Below, piece by piece: positions 11,101 through 22,300 of a DNA stretch of 64,000 bases (within the stretch, counting starts at the first letter, position 1; each line of letters begins with the position of its first letter). The notes beneath the pieces are model-generated. The model had not been told where the DNA came from. It did not search any database and worked only from the letters and a program-made list of their open reading frames with translations. The DNA lies in NCBI GenBank assembly GCA_025917655.1, contig CP084619.1, positions 2,170,001 to 2,234,000 on the forward strand. The letters are read 5' to 3'. The DNA comes from Chlorella sorokiniana (lineage: Eukaryota; Chlorophyta; Trebouxiophyceae; Chlorellales; Chlorellaceae). The position numbers and the translations under genes are program-made.

Positions 11101-12440
11101 CCACCGAGCGGGAGTTGGCGCCCACCGCCGCCTGCGCGCTGCACATCAGCGCCAGGGTGCGCGCCAGCGACAGCCGACGCCTGCGGAAGGAAGGAGGCGG
11201 GGGTGGCTGGCGCGGCCGCCAAAAACGCCCACAGGCCCCGCTCTTCGCCCCCGCCTGCAGCACCGGGCAGCCCCTGCCGCGGCCCGCCCCCTTGAGTCAA
11301 TGGGTCGACCGCGCCAGGCGCCTTGCAGCGCCCCAGCCCAAGCTGCCAGGGGCGGCAGCGGCGGCGGCGGCGCTCACGAGGCGAAGAGGGTGTGGTTTGA
11401 GGCCAGGGAGCGGTGCCAGGCGGCCAGCGCCTCGGGCTCATGGTGCACCGGGTACAGGGTGAACAGCACCGCCAGCTCCAGCACAGACAGCGCGTCCGCG
11501 GGGCGGCGGTCCTCGATCATCAGCGTCGCCTCCGCCTGCAGCTGCATCGCAGTCACCAGGCGCCCGCTGCGGGGGCCAGGCGGGAGAGGGTGCGAGGGGG
11601 TTGAGAAACGTGGGTGAGGAGGCCAGGGGTGCCCCAAGTCCGGGAGGGGCGGGGAGCGGGGGCCCCAGCTTGCACGCGGCAGCCGGATGGGAAGAGGCGT
11701 CGAGCACGGCGGGCGGGCAGCGCTGGCGGCGGGCGTCTTGGCAGTGCGGAGGCTCACAGTCCGTTGCTGGGCACAGTGAGGTCGTTCCAAATGGTTACTA
11801 GCGCCACCGCCCAGCTGTTGTCAAACATGGCGATAGGCGCATTGATGTCCTGCGCAGCCGGGGGAGCAGGCGGTGGTGCGCGGCGGCCTCAGGGTGCCAA
11901 ACGCGGGAGGTTGTGGCACCACCCGGCAACCAGCTGGGAGGCGCATTCCTCATGACCGACGCTGGAGGCAGAGCACCGGCAGGCGTGACGCATCAGTGCC
12001 CTGCTGCTGCCGTCAAAAGCTTCCTTGCCAGCGCAGAGTGCGACTGAACGGAACGGGATGCTGGGGGCAACGGCGCGCACCGGCAGCCAGCACTGGGTGG
12101 TGAAGGCGCGGAGGTACCGCACGGCAGCAGCGCCCAAGTCCAGCAGCTCCAACGGCGAAAGCGTGGGGTCCTGTGCAAACAAACAAAGAGGTCGTTGGCG
12201 ATATGGCTTCAAGCCAGGCTTGGCCAATCCGGCAGGCACCCGGGAAGCACGGGCTGGCGGCAGCTGCGTCTTGCGTCTGTCGGTCCTGGCTTTGCAGCAG
12301 CGGCGGCGCCTCACCAAGGGGGCGGGAGGCTCCGGCGGGGGCAACCGCATCTCCCCGTGGCCCGTGCCCACTGCCAAGGCCAGCAGCAGCAGGAGCTGGA
12401 CCAGCATGGAGCCTGAAGAGGGCATGAGAGGGGTGCTCAA
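5126..12440 (-). CDS. Large unrecognised protein: signal peptide, luminal part, one membrane helix, low-complexity tail
   Basis: I do not recognise this protein. It appears to be one multi-exon minus-strand gene. It starts with a typical signal peptide (SMLVQLLLLLALAVGTGHGE) at 12440. Successive exons then give LSPLELLDLGAAAVRYLRAF (near 12120-12170), NAPIAMFDNSWAVALVTIWN (11760-11850), ADALSVLELAVLFTLYPVHH (11390-11570), VGANSRSVDALEAAAVAGTA (11040-11180), SEAEAGELERLMGG, LKCRWNCGRRSALLTVLVPA, a block with LLSDVGIQCSGGGGQQLLHR, SRGYTWTLGSYMAAKLYPQ, GSTICLDKTYLLDTG and LQYALDNLHYAQFHAGAEAF. Around 8310-8540, FVAAFLSICLG followed by VSCASLYLYNHRGR looks like a single membrane helix with a positive cytoplasmic flank. 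The tail has helical, probably coiled segments (RLHAAIDAAEATGVEKPLVR; LTPRQLKKLLRLQQ), then Ala/Pro/Gly-rich sequence, ending near KSERPIEH. The low-complexity part changes frame more than once. It could be two genes, but splice phases favour one. Confidence 0.6.
10282..10303 (+). repeat. 22-base poly-G run
   Basis: An uninterrupted run of 22 G on the plus strand lies in an intron of the unrecognised minus-strand gene. On the transcribed sense it is poly-C and sits a few tens of bases upstream of the acceptor before SEVARLGSIFAQ, so it acts as the pyrimidine tract. Its true length is uncertain given the homopolymer problems in this sequence. Confidence 0.9.
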
Positions 12441-13920
12441 GGTGGAGTCAGCTTAGGCCCTCCGGCAAGCTCCCACTGCGTCTATAGGCGCGCCATTGGC
12501 GGTTCTGGGAGGATGCAGTGACCCGTAGCGACCGGGTTGCCCCAGCCCCAATTGCAGAACACCGGGTTGCCGGTTGCCAGCTGCCTTCCTCACCCTGCTT
12601 CTGCGCCATTGTCGCACTGCTCGTGCTGTGTCGGGGGCTCCCAGGCACCGCCTCAGCGTGCAGCAGCCATGACAGCACCAGGGGGCTGTCAGCAGAGCTT
12701 TCAGGCAAGTATGTGGGAGCCTAGATGTGAAAGATGCAGTCAAGTTTGCCACGGATCCCCAGACGGCAACAACAACCCGAGACTTGTGCGCCGAGTGCGG
12801 AAGAACTGTGTTGAGAAGGGCCTGGGCGCCGCTACAAGCGTGCCGGCAGGCTCGAGATGTTGACAACAGCCCAGGGGAGTCGGCTGGCAGGGAAATGTCA
12901 GCAGCAATGTCATTGCCAAGTCACTCTGTGCCTTGCTGGTCCGCAAGGCGAGATCCCGGCTTGCACACACACTGAACCAAGGCTCATCAATGATAAGGCA
13001 ATCAGGCAATAGCGCAGGGTGCCCGATCGCGGTGTAGGGTTCTTCGGCAAGCGCTGCGGGTGTTCTGCAACCCGCTGTGTCGCTTCATGACGGCCTCAGC
13101 AGATGCATGGCTCCTTGTTGCATCACAGTCGTTGTGAATCTACAGCACAGCTCCTGGGACAGGCGGTAGGACGGTGCCGCCTGGCGGCGGCAACGAAGCT
13201 GTTGCATCGAGCAGCATGCACTTTTGGCAGTCACGTGGCTCACGAAGCAGAACAGTCCAATTCTTTGTTGTGGGAAGATTCAAGGGGTGGACGTGGGGCA
13301 CAGTGGAGCCGGCATCGGGATGCATGGGAGGCATGCATCGCATGGCCACAGCCTGACGATGCACTAGGTTCATCAGCAGCAGGTGTCGCTTCATCTCCTG
13401 TGCACTCAACAGTGCCGCACAGACAGGCCGGCTGTTTGATTTTGTAAGCGCTGTTGGCCATCGAGGAATTACTGCTCACAAATTTTCCACCCGCAACGAT
13501 TGCGGATCCGCTCTGCGCGCTCGCGACTGCACACAGGCACCGATGCCAGAACCTGTTTGCCAGGATGGAGTGAGTGGCAGGATGTCGGCCTTGCATGGTC
13601 TTGGCAGCTGAAGGGGAGTCCACATGGCGCCAGCTCAAAAACTGGGCCTCCGCCAGCCACGCAGCCGCATGCCATTGACAACCATCTGCTCAAGCCAGTG
13701 CCCTCACAATAGAGGAGCTGTGGCGACTTCATTTGTGCACATGAAGCCTCGCAATCCCGGAATGAACCCTGCAAGGTGTGATGCGGCTGGAGGCGGGACT
13801 CACGAGACTGCATGCGGCGCGCCGCCAGCTGCCTACAACGCAGCCGAAACCATGTTCACAGGGAGGCTTTCAGTGCTTCACGCCACAGATCAATTTAGTT
13901 CATTACTCCCCGCGCACGAT
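12441..13920. other. Divergent intergenic region, about 1.5 kb
   Basis: This is the longest gene-free stretch. It separates the start of the large minus-strand membrane protein gene from the start of the plus-strand JmjC gene, so it should contain two promoters. GC content is clearly lower than in the genes. Open frames exist on both strands but none shows conserved motifs or sensible splice structure. A non-coding transcript or a small gene cannot be excluded. Confidence 0.5.
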
Positions 13921-16918
13921 ATGGCTGGCCTAGCGCCAGCCTGCCTGCAACCAGTCCCCATCGGCACCCCCGAGCAGTTCTTTAGCGAATATGTTGTTTC
14001 GAGGAAGCCTGTGAGTTGCGGCAGCCGGTTATGCTTGACAATTTGGGCAGGGGTCACGCTGGCACCAGCAGGCGGGTGGCGCAGCCTCCGACCGGGTGCC
14101 CGGGACCCTCTTGCAGGCGCTCTTTGGCACCTTAGCACCCGACCTTGCACACCTTATGCGGTTGTGGACAGATTCACACCTAATCAGCAGAGCGGTACGC
14201 TGCTGCGCGAGTTACGGAGCAGGCTGGGTGCACCGCCCATCTATGCGGCCTGCCCTCTCGCTGGCAGGTGCCTGCATGCTCGCATGAACTCTGCGGCAGC
14301 CGCCGCTGCTGGCCTGCAGGGAGAAGCCGTGCTGCAGGTGGAGCAGCGAGGCGGCGAGGACGAGGCGTTTGGCAGGGGAGAGGGCAGCAAGGTGGCGCTG
14401 CCGCTGCGGGAGGCGCTGCGCCGCATGGCGGCTGGCGACACCCGCCTCTACATCACCACCCAGGCAAGCCAGCCAGCCAGCTGGCCCCGCCGATGCCATG
14501 GTTCAGGGGAGGCGTGTGGTGTTGGCAATCGGGGAGGGCGGACAGGAGTGGGCATGCCTGCGGCAAGGTGGCAGCCCTCGCCACGCCCTGTGCACCCAGG
14601 CCGTGCCCACCGCCCCCGACGGCCACCCCGCCCTCTACGCCAGCCCCGTGGCTGAGCTGGCGGCAGACATCCCTCTCACCCCGCGCCTCATGGGCCACCT
14701 GGTGCCCCAGAGCATCAATCTGTGGCTGGGCGCCACGTCGCACGGTGGGCAGCCGCGCGCACCTGCCCCGCACCTGGGCAGCAGCCTGCCTGCTGCCACC
14801 CGTTGCTCGCGGCTCTGCGCTCGTTGTGTGGAAGAGTTCAGAGCCGATTGAGGCCGGCTGGTTCCGGCGGTTTGGCGCCAGGCTCTCGCGGCCCCCGTGA
14901 ACTGGATACCGCCGCCCCCGGCGCTCATGCATGCGCAGGCTCCAGCAGCGGCCTGCACTGCGACTACCACGACAACCTGTGAGCTGCGCTGAGCATGCTG
15001 TGGTGGCTCCATGCGCCGCTGAGGTCGCTGCTGCTTGCTGCTGCTGCTCCGCGGCCTCAAGGCCGTCGCTGGACCCAGCGCCCCCCCCGCCTCCCAACCG
15101 CACAACCGGGTGCAGGTATGTGCTGCTGCGGGGCGCAAGCGCTCCGGCTGTACCCCCGGCCATGGCCCCAAGGATGTTCACCGTGGGACGAGTGTCCAAG
15201 GTCCATCCCAACGGCAGGATCGTGTTCAAGGGGCAGGTGCGTGGCAAACGCACCAGCTGCTGCAAGGGGCGGCGGCATGGGCTCAGCCGTCAGCCGGGCA
15301 GCAGCGGGGGCGGCAGGTTGGGGCCACGAGCGTCGTGGCTGCTGACTCGCTGTTCTGCTGTTGGGTGCCTTGCAGCCATTTGCCACTCTTTCTGCCCGTC
15401 CCTGCAGGGCCACATCTTGCCAGATGGCTCCGAGGCGGGCGATGCCGCGCGCTGGCTAGCGCGACACGAGGCCGAAGCCGTGCTGGCAGCCGCCGAGGCA
15501 GCGGTGGCAGAGGGCCTGCCGGTGAGAGCTCGCACCATGCATCTGGTGCTGCTTCCCCTGCAGCCCTTAGGCTGCAGGTGCTGCTGCCGCTTCTCCCTCC
15601 CCTTGAAACACAACAAGCTCCTCCCCCGCTGTACTGCATTGCTGTACTGCCACCCTAAACCCCTCCAGGGCTCCGCCAAGCGGCTGCGGGCCGCTGAGCG
15701 GCAGCTGGATGCCGTGCTGGAGGCGGCCCTGGAGGGCGGCGACGGCTTGGACGCCCGACGACTTTGATGCGCTGGAAGAGGGCGCAGCACCGCCGCCGCC
15801 GCCTCCTGCCGGTGAGGCGTCCAACTAAAGCACGGAGTCGCCGCCCTGAGCGCGACTGCGGCTCGGCGGCTGCCGTGCGGAGTCGGTCCCACTCCTCCTC
15901 TGCTGGCCCTTTGTGCCTGCAGCTGCGGGGACCCGGACAGCTTCAGCCGGGTGGACCTGTCGCTGCCAGACGCAGAGCTGCGCCGCCGCTTCCCACGCTT
16001 CCCGGTGAGCCCATGAAACCGTGCGGTGCACAGCTCTTGCAACAGTCCTGACTCCTGCATCACTCCAGCGGGCCAGGGTGCATTTGGTGGGCCGCGTTGC
16101 TTGTGGCTGGGCTGCAGCTTCGCAGCTTTGGGGGCAGTGTGTGCCGGATGCGACCTGCGGGCTGGGTCCCCCCGCCTGGTGCAGGGCAAGGCTGCGGCCC
16201 TGGTGGTGGAGGTGGTGGCAGGCCAGATGCTGTACCTGCCAGCAGGTGCGGCCGCTGCGGTTGAAGTCAAAGGCCTCGGCTGCGTTGCACCCCAGCCTTT
16301 CCACGATCTCACTCTCTCGTCCCCTGGCTCGAGTGCAGGCTGGTTCCACGAGGTCAGCTCCTTCAGTGACCCGCAAACGGGGCCCACCCACATGGCCCTG
16401 AACTACTGGTACCACCCGCCAGACCAGCTGCAGCAGGGAGGCAGTGCAGCGCTGCAGCAACCATACCGGTGGGTTGGAACGGGGGCGGGGGGGCATCCAC
16501 AGTGGGCAAATGAATGCAGCAGCAGTTAAGCATCTATGCAAAGCTGTTGGGTGGGCTCAGCCCCGTCCTCTGCCCTGCCCGGAGCGATGCATGCAGGAGC
16601 GGCTACTGGCCGGCAGTGTGGGAAGGGCGGCGAGCCCAGTATGAAGCCAGGCACAGGCCGTGTCAGGATGTGGCGCAGCAGGCGGGCTGCAGCAGCGAAG
16701 AAGCAGATGCCTGTGCTGAGCAGGGAGTAAGTAGTATCACGGAGCGAAGAACATCTGCACAGGCTGCTACAGCAATACATGCGCAGCGTCAGCAGGAGCG
16801 CAAGCGCGGGCGCCAACCGACCCACCAACAAACATGTCTGCCAGGGTCGTTTGGACTCTTTGGCGTGGGCCGGCGCCAACATTTGCATCGGTTTGTCATG
16901 GTTAAGCATAAGAATTGA
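13921..16918 (+). CDS. JmjC/cupin-8 domain 2-oxoglutarate, Fe(II)-dependent oxygenase
   Basis: JmjC proteins of the cupin-8 type hydroxylate proteins or RNA bases using Fe(II) and 2-oxoglutarate; the substrate is unknown here. About twelve exons are read: 13921-14010, 14117-14194, 14320-14463, 14600-14744, 14939-14978, 15116-15236, 15418-15521, 15669 to about 15811, 15923-16004, 16185-16245, 16339-16468 and 16597 to the stop at 16918. Motifs in order are TPEQFFSEYVVSRKP, LMRLWTDSHLISRA, DTRLYITTQ, INLWLGATSHG, SGLHCDYHDNLYVLLRG (HxD metal ligands HCD), FTVGRVSKVHPNGRIVFKGQ, and MLYLPAGWFHEVSSF with the distal metal His, then HMALNYWYHP and SGYWPAVWEG. The intron at 14464-14599 starts with GC. 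The block after YVLLRG should read RKRFRLYPP but three single bases are missing between 15130 and 15157, which together keep the frame open. A further slip lies near 15755. Family firm, substrate open. Confidence 0.87.
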
Positions 16919-17224
16919 TATAAATCTCTTGGCTGTGGGAGCATAGATGCAACGATACTTGCATACTTGTGACGTTGAGTGCCGCTGCCGCCACTGCATG
17001 CTGGGACTGCTGCGCTTTATCTCGTGCTCATCTCGATCGGTGCATGCTTTCGCGGTATGTTGCAGTATAGTTAGCGAGGCGTGTGATCCCAATCAGTCAG
17101 GGAATAGCCCGCTCTCACGGGTAAAACCCAACTGCGGGCTGATTTCGGCAGCTTTCGCACCGCTTCTCAGCTTTATAACTTTGTACACGTCTGTCAGCTT
17201 TTTGGAACACTGCAACCTAGCTCA
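16919..17224. other. Spacer between JmjC and lipoate ligase genes
   Basis: This short, lower-GC stretch holds the JmjC gene 3' flank and the promoter of the next plus-strand gene. I see no conserved frame or RNA gene. Confidence 0.5.
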
Positions 17225-19035
17225 ATGGCGGCAGCCTGGGTGACCACCCGCCCTCCGCCTGGCACCGTCGTGCGGCTGCTGCGCCTCAGTGGCTTTCCCA
17301 TCTTGCAGCAGCTCAAGATCGAGGAGGCCTTGTTGAGGTGGGGCAGATCTGACGTGCGTTTGGAGGATTTCATCATCCCACATACGACTCTGTTATCAGC
17401 AGCGGGTGCCACCCGAGCGCTGCCTACCCATGCAGGGCAACGCCGCACAACTGGTTTGTCATCAACGACGGCACCCCCAGCCCTCCGTTGTGCTGGGAGT
17501 GAGCGGGTAAGAAGGCATGTTTGGTTCAGTTTCCCGGGTGGCATTTGTGCCCTGCCTCTTGCCGCTGGGTCAGTGGCCTCAGTGGCGCACGCTGATCAGC
17601 GGGCCCCTGCCTGCCTCCCGCCCTGCAGCAAGCCCCATGACCTGGTGCACCTGCCTGCTGCGGCGGCGCAGGGCGTGCCGCTCATAAAGCGATTCACAGG
17701 CGGAGGCACAGGTGTGCAAGCCCTCTGGCTGCCGCGTCGCTGTGGGTCGAGGGTGCTTGCAGCTGTGCGGCTGGTCTGCTCATGCCAGCGAGTTCCTGGT
17801 GCTGACATCTTGCTGCACACCGACCACCGTGGCACGGCGTTCCTGCAGTGGTTGTGGATAGAGACACGATTTTCACGGCACTGATCATGCAGCAGCAGAG
17901 CCTTCCGGGTGTGGAGCCCTACCCTCGCCCCGTCATGCAGGTGAAGATCGGCAACGACAGGCTGGCTGGCTGGAACCTGCCTGCAACTCCGCACCTGCGC
18001 CCATCTCTTGGCCGCACGGCGGCCTCCAGCTTGCGCTGTTGTACATCTGTCCCCCTGCTCCATACTTTTCTGCAGTACACTGAGCGCCTGTATGGCAGGG
18101 TATTTGGGCAGTATGGCGCCTTCCGCCTGCGGGAAAACGGTGGGCTGCGGCGGCTGCCGCTCTTCCAAGCCCATCCGTTGTAGCCTCGCCGGGCGGCTGC
18201 ACATTGTTGGCAGCAGTTCCCATGCAGTTCTGCCCGCCCTGCCCGCAGATTACTGTTTTGGTGACAGGAAGTTTGGCGGCAACGCTCAGGCCATAACAAA
18301 GGACAGGTGCACAGTCTGCCCCACCCGCACTGCCACGAGCACTGGATCCATGTATGTGACGACCGTGTCTGCTGTGGGTGTTGCCTGTGCCTGCAGGTGG
18401 GTGCACCACACCTCGCTGCTCTGGGATTTTAGGGACGAGCGCATGGCCCTCCTACAGCAACCCTCCAAGCAGCCCGATTACCGACAGGCAAGGGTGCCCT
18501 GCACCTGGGGTGTGCTGGGGCCCCAGCGACCGGTTATGGTGCCACGGATGGGAGCTGACCTGTGCTGGGTCCCCCACCCCACCCCACCCCACCCCTCCGG
18601 GAGTGCTCGGTCACCTTTGCTTGCGCACGTTCCTGCCTTTTGGCGGCCAATGCTGGCATCATCCCATGCCTGCACTCGCCCCTCCACTTCGCAGTGCTTT
18701 CTTACCCCACCTCTGCACATGCGCCCTCACCCCTTGTGCTCTGTTTTCCCCCTTTCCTCCAGGACCGCGACCACCTGGACTTTGTTGCACCCCTGTGCCG
18801 CCTGCTGCCCTGCACCCGCTCGTCCCTGGTCGACCAGCTGTGCGGCGTGCTGGAGGCGGCGGGGTTCCGCGTGCAGGAGGCGGGCATAGGCGAGGCGGAC
18901 CAGGCATTGGCGGCCAGCAAGCTGTGCGGCACCCGCCTCCTGGACGTGCGCCAGCTTCTGGCGGAGGATGAGCAGCGACGGCGGCAGCAGCAGCAGGAAG
19001 CAGCAGCGGCATGCATAGCGGCAGGCGGTGCGTGA
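17225..19035 (+). CDS. Lipoate-protein ligase-like enzyme (BPL/LplA/LipB family)
   Basis: Members activate lipoate or octanoate, or transfer it, to the lysine of lipoyl domains in 2-oxoacid dehydrogenases and glycine cleavage H protein. Eight exons are read: 17225-17338, 17435-17506, 17629-17711, 17849-17940, 18076-18139, 18249-18306, 18397-18487 and 18763-19035. Motifs are LRLSGFPILQQLKIEEALLR, HNWFVINDGTPSP, KPHDLVHLPAAAAQGVPLIK then RFTGGGTVVVDRDT (substrate loop), YTERLYGRVFGQYGAFRLRE, DYCFGDRKFGGNAQAITKDR (catalytic Lys region) and WVHHTSLLWDF. The C-terminal part (HLDFVAPLCRLLPCTRSSLV) and a Gln/Ala-rich end are typical of the eukaryotic group. Intron 18488-18762 uses a GC donor (CAG/GCAAGG). 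One base is missing near 17482, where the family needs VVLGVSG before KPHD. The ATG at 17225 gives a short N-terminus without a clear targeting peptide. Whether it uses lipoate or octanoate is not shown. Confidence 0.88.
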
Positions 19036-19320
19036 CGTTGACCGCTTACAGTTTAGCAGCCCTTGGTATGTGTCTTGAACTGTTCACTTGAAGGTTTGTT
19101 GAAAATTATCCTGCAGCACAAGTATTCCGCAGCTAACCTGCCTGTCGAGATGTCACAGATCACGTTATGCTGAACCGCACGGCAAAAGGGGGCCTTCCGC
19201 ACGGGTGAGGTGGCGCCCGTGGCCTGCATGCTGTGCACGGGAGTTCTTCGCAAGCCTGTCATTTGCTCAATACAAGCTCATATATATTTGATCTTCCCAT
19301 CATCAGTTTGTTCATGCGGT

Positions 19321-22300
19321 ATGGAGGCCCACCAGGGCAATTCAGTCCCCGCTGACGGTGGAGGGGGCGCCTTGTACCACGGCGACATCAGTAATATTGT
19401 AAAGGTTGCGATCAATTCCGAATTGTGTCCGCGAATCGACGGATGGAGGTTCCCAGCACCTGCTTTGATGTTGTTTCGCGTCTGCTGTTGCGCTGCAGAC
19501 CCTGCCGCCATATAGCTACACCGAAGACGACACGGCGAAATGGCTGCGGGAATCGATGCTCACACTGCGGCTGGAGGACACCCCTGCCGCCGATGTCGCC
19601 GTCGCCGGTGAGGCCTTGCCCTTCCTCTGGCCTGCCTTGCTGGGCTCTGGTTCGCGTGTCACAGCAGACCAGTCGGTGACAGAGGTTGAGCACTGCAGGT
19701 TTGAGCTGGCAGCCACGCTACTTGCGGCCCACTCTGTGGACTGAGCCCAGCCCAGCACGCTCGGCGGTGGAGCCGCTGCTGCCCGACTGCCTGGCTGGCA
19801 GCGACACCGAGGAGCGGGGCCCGAGGCGGCGGCGGCCCTGGGCTTCCGAGAGGTCCTGCTGGACGCCAGCGAGGTACGACAGCCCTGCGCCTCAGCCGGG
19901 TGCTGCCTGCCTGCGCACCGCGCCTGCGCAGCTGCCGGGCGGCGCCTCGAGGCAAGCCCTGCTGACGGGTGCCCGCGTGCCCCTGCCAGCAGGACGCCGC
20001 CGACCGCCTGGCACTGGCGCGGCGGCCCATGGCGGCCCGCCAGGGCACGCGCGAGTTTGTGCGGGGGCGCATCGGCAGCATGCCCTTCACGCCGGGTGGG
20101 TGTTGCGGCGCAGCCAGCCAGCGCACCGCTCCTGCCTGCTGGTGGGCCCCGCCCTGCTGCACACCGGGCTGGTTGCCCACCTCCCTCCCCTGGTGCTCTT
20201 GGCACGACGTTCTGCCGTTGTCGCTTGTGCATGAAACCTGGCAGGCGGCGCCGCGTGGGACTCTGGCGGCAACCCAGCGGCTGCTGCCGCAGCAGAGGAG
20301 GCGGCCAGCGGCGCGTGGCTGGCTGAGCTGGAAAGCGGGCGCCCGAGCTGCTGAAGGCTGCCGCCCCGGCATGCCGCGCGGCCTGTTTGGCGGCTGGGCC
20401 GCCGACGCGGCAGCGGAGGAGGTTGCAGAGGCGGCTGCCGAGCGGCAGGCGGAAGCACAGCTGGCGGGTCAGGCTGCCGACGCTCAGGGCCCTGAGGCTG
20501 CCACCGCGCAGGAGCAGCGCGTCAACCTGGCAGACTTGTTCAGGTGTGTGTGGGGGTGGGGTGGTGGGGGTGGTGGTGGGGGGGGCTTCCCTGCACCTGC
20601 CAGGCCTGACACCTGGCTCGCCAGCTTGGTCCACGCTCTGGGCCCTACCCTGCCTGCCGCAGCGGTGTGTGGCTGCTGGAGGGAGAAGAGGCTGCCGGGG
20701 AGGATGGCGAAGGAGTCGCTGGCGGCGACGAGGACTGGGACGCGCCTCCCCCGAGGACGAGAACAAGGAGGAGGAGGAGGAGGAGGAGGGGCAGCAGCAG
20801 CAGCAGCAGCAGCAGCAGGCAGCCGCGCCGCGTGCCGGCCAGGCGCCAGCCGTGGCGGCGGGGCCGGACGACGTGCTGCGCGGCCTGCCTGGCGCGGAGC
20901 AGCTGCCGGGCGGCGTGGGTGAGCGCGCGGCAAAGCTGCAGTCATCCATCGCTTCAACACGAGCAAGTCATGCACTGCCCATGCCCTGCCCAGCCTGCGC
21001 AGCCAACTCTACAAACGCTCAGCCCCTCATCGCCATACCCCCGTCACAGAGGGCGACGCCTTGGCGGCTGTGCTGGGCGCCGAGGCGGCGGCGGCAGACT
21101 GGGCACGCAAGCCCGCTGCGCCGGGCGGGCTTGTCTCTCTGGGCGCTCGCCCAGCCAAGCGGCAGCGCGGCGATCACGAGTGGGCGCTGAGGTGGGGCGA
21201 GGGGGAGCGCAGCGTGCGCAGCATGCATCAGGGGTGCTCCGCCTGCCGCTGCTACGGCTTCACACTGTCCCCTGTGCCTGCTCAAGCCCTTGAGCCACAT
21301 CGTCCGACGATGCCACAAGCCGCCCCCTGCGCAGACACACACACACACACGCATCCCCCACCCACCCTCCGCAGGGCCACATCCCCAACCTGGCTCGCCA
21401 GTGGGAGGCTGCCAGGCCGGGGCTGGCCCAGAGCTGGCCCTTTGAGCTGGATGTGTTCCAGAAGGAGGCGGTGCTGCACATGGAGAGCGTGAGTGTGTCG
21501 GGGGAGGGATGTTGCGGCGGCAGTGCTGCGTATTGCTTGGCCTCTGCACCGGGGCAGGGAGTTGGGCGGAGGGGGCAGGCAGGGCATCCAGAGGCAAGGC
21601 AGGCATCGAGCGGTGGGGGCGCAGGGGGTGGGAATGGGTGGGACGCACGCGTGTGCGCTTGTGCCTGGGTCGCCGGCTGAATGTTGGGTACCAGCGCGTA
21701 AGCGGCGTGTACAGCGATGCGGCCCTACAGGCTCTGCTCACATCATGTTCGGCCTTGCCGAAACATTGTCCAACCTGGCTGCCCCCAAACCCTTCTCCCA
21801 ACCACCCGGCGCAGGGCCGCTCCGTGTTTGTTGCGGCGCACACCTCGGCGGGCAAGACGGTTGCGGCGGAGTATGCGTTTGCGCTTGCTGCGCGCCACTG
21901 CACGCGCGCCGTCTACACCTCGCCCATCAAGACCATCAGCAACCAGAAGTTCCGCGACTTCTCCGCCCAGTTTGAGGTGGGTGGTGTGGGTGTCTTTGTG
22001 GGGAAAGGGGGTGTGCAGATAGCTGAAGTGCCAAAGGATGGGGTGAAGGGAGAGGTTGTGGTGTGCATGCACGTGCGCTTTGCAGCAGGCCGTCGCTGCT
22101 GCCCCCTGGTCCTCATCCCTCCCTCCCCCAACCCAACCCACCCGAATAATCGCCCCCCCAGGTGGGCCTGCTGACGGGCGACGTGTCCATCCAGCCCGAG
22201 GCCCCCTGCCTCATCATGACCACCGAGATCCTGCGCTCCATGCTGTACAAGGGCGCGGAGCTCATCCGGGACATCGAGTGGGTCGTGTTTGACGAGGTGC

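Noticed and set aside
15116-15236. Programmed ribosomal frameshifting in the JmjC and SKI2 genes
   Set aside because: No slippery heptamer and structured downstream element recur at the sites, and different genes need different numbers of corrections.
19210-19515. Longer SKI2 start at 19210
   Set aside because: The ATG at 19321 gives an exon ending at a GT donor that joins exon 2 in phase; the upstream extension adds no conserved residues.
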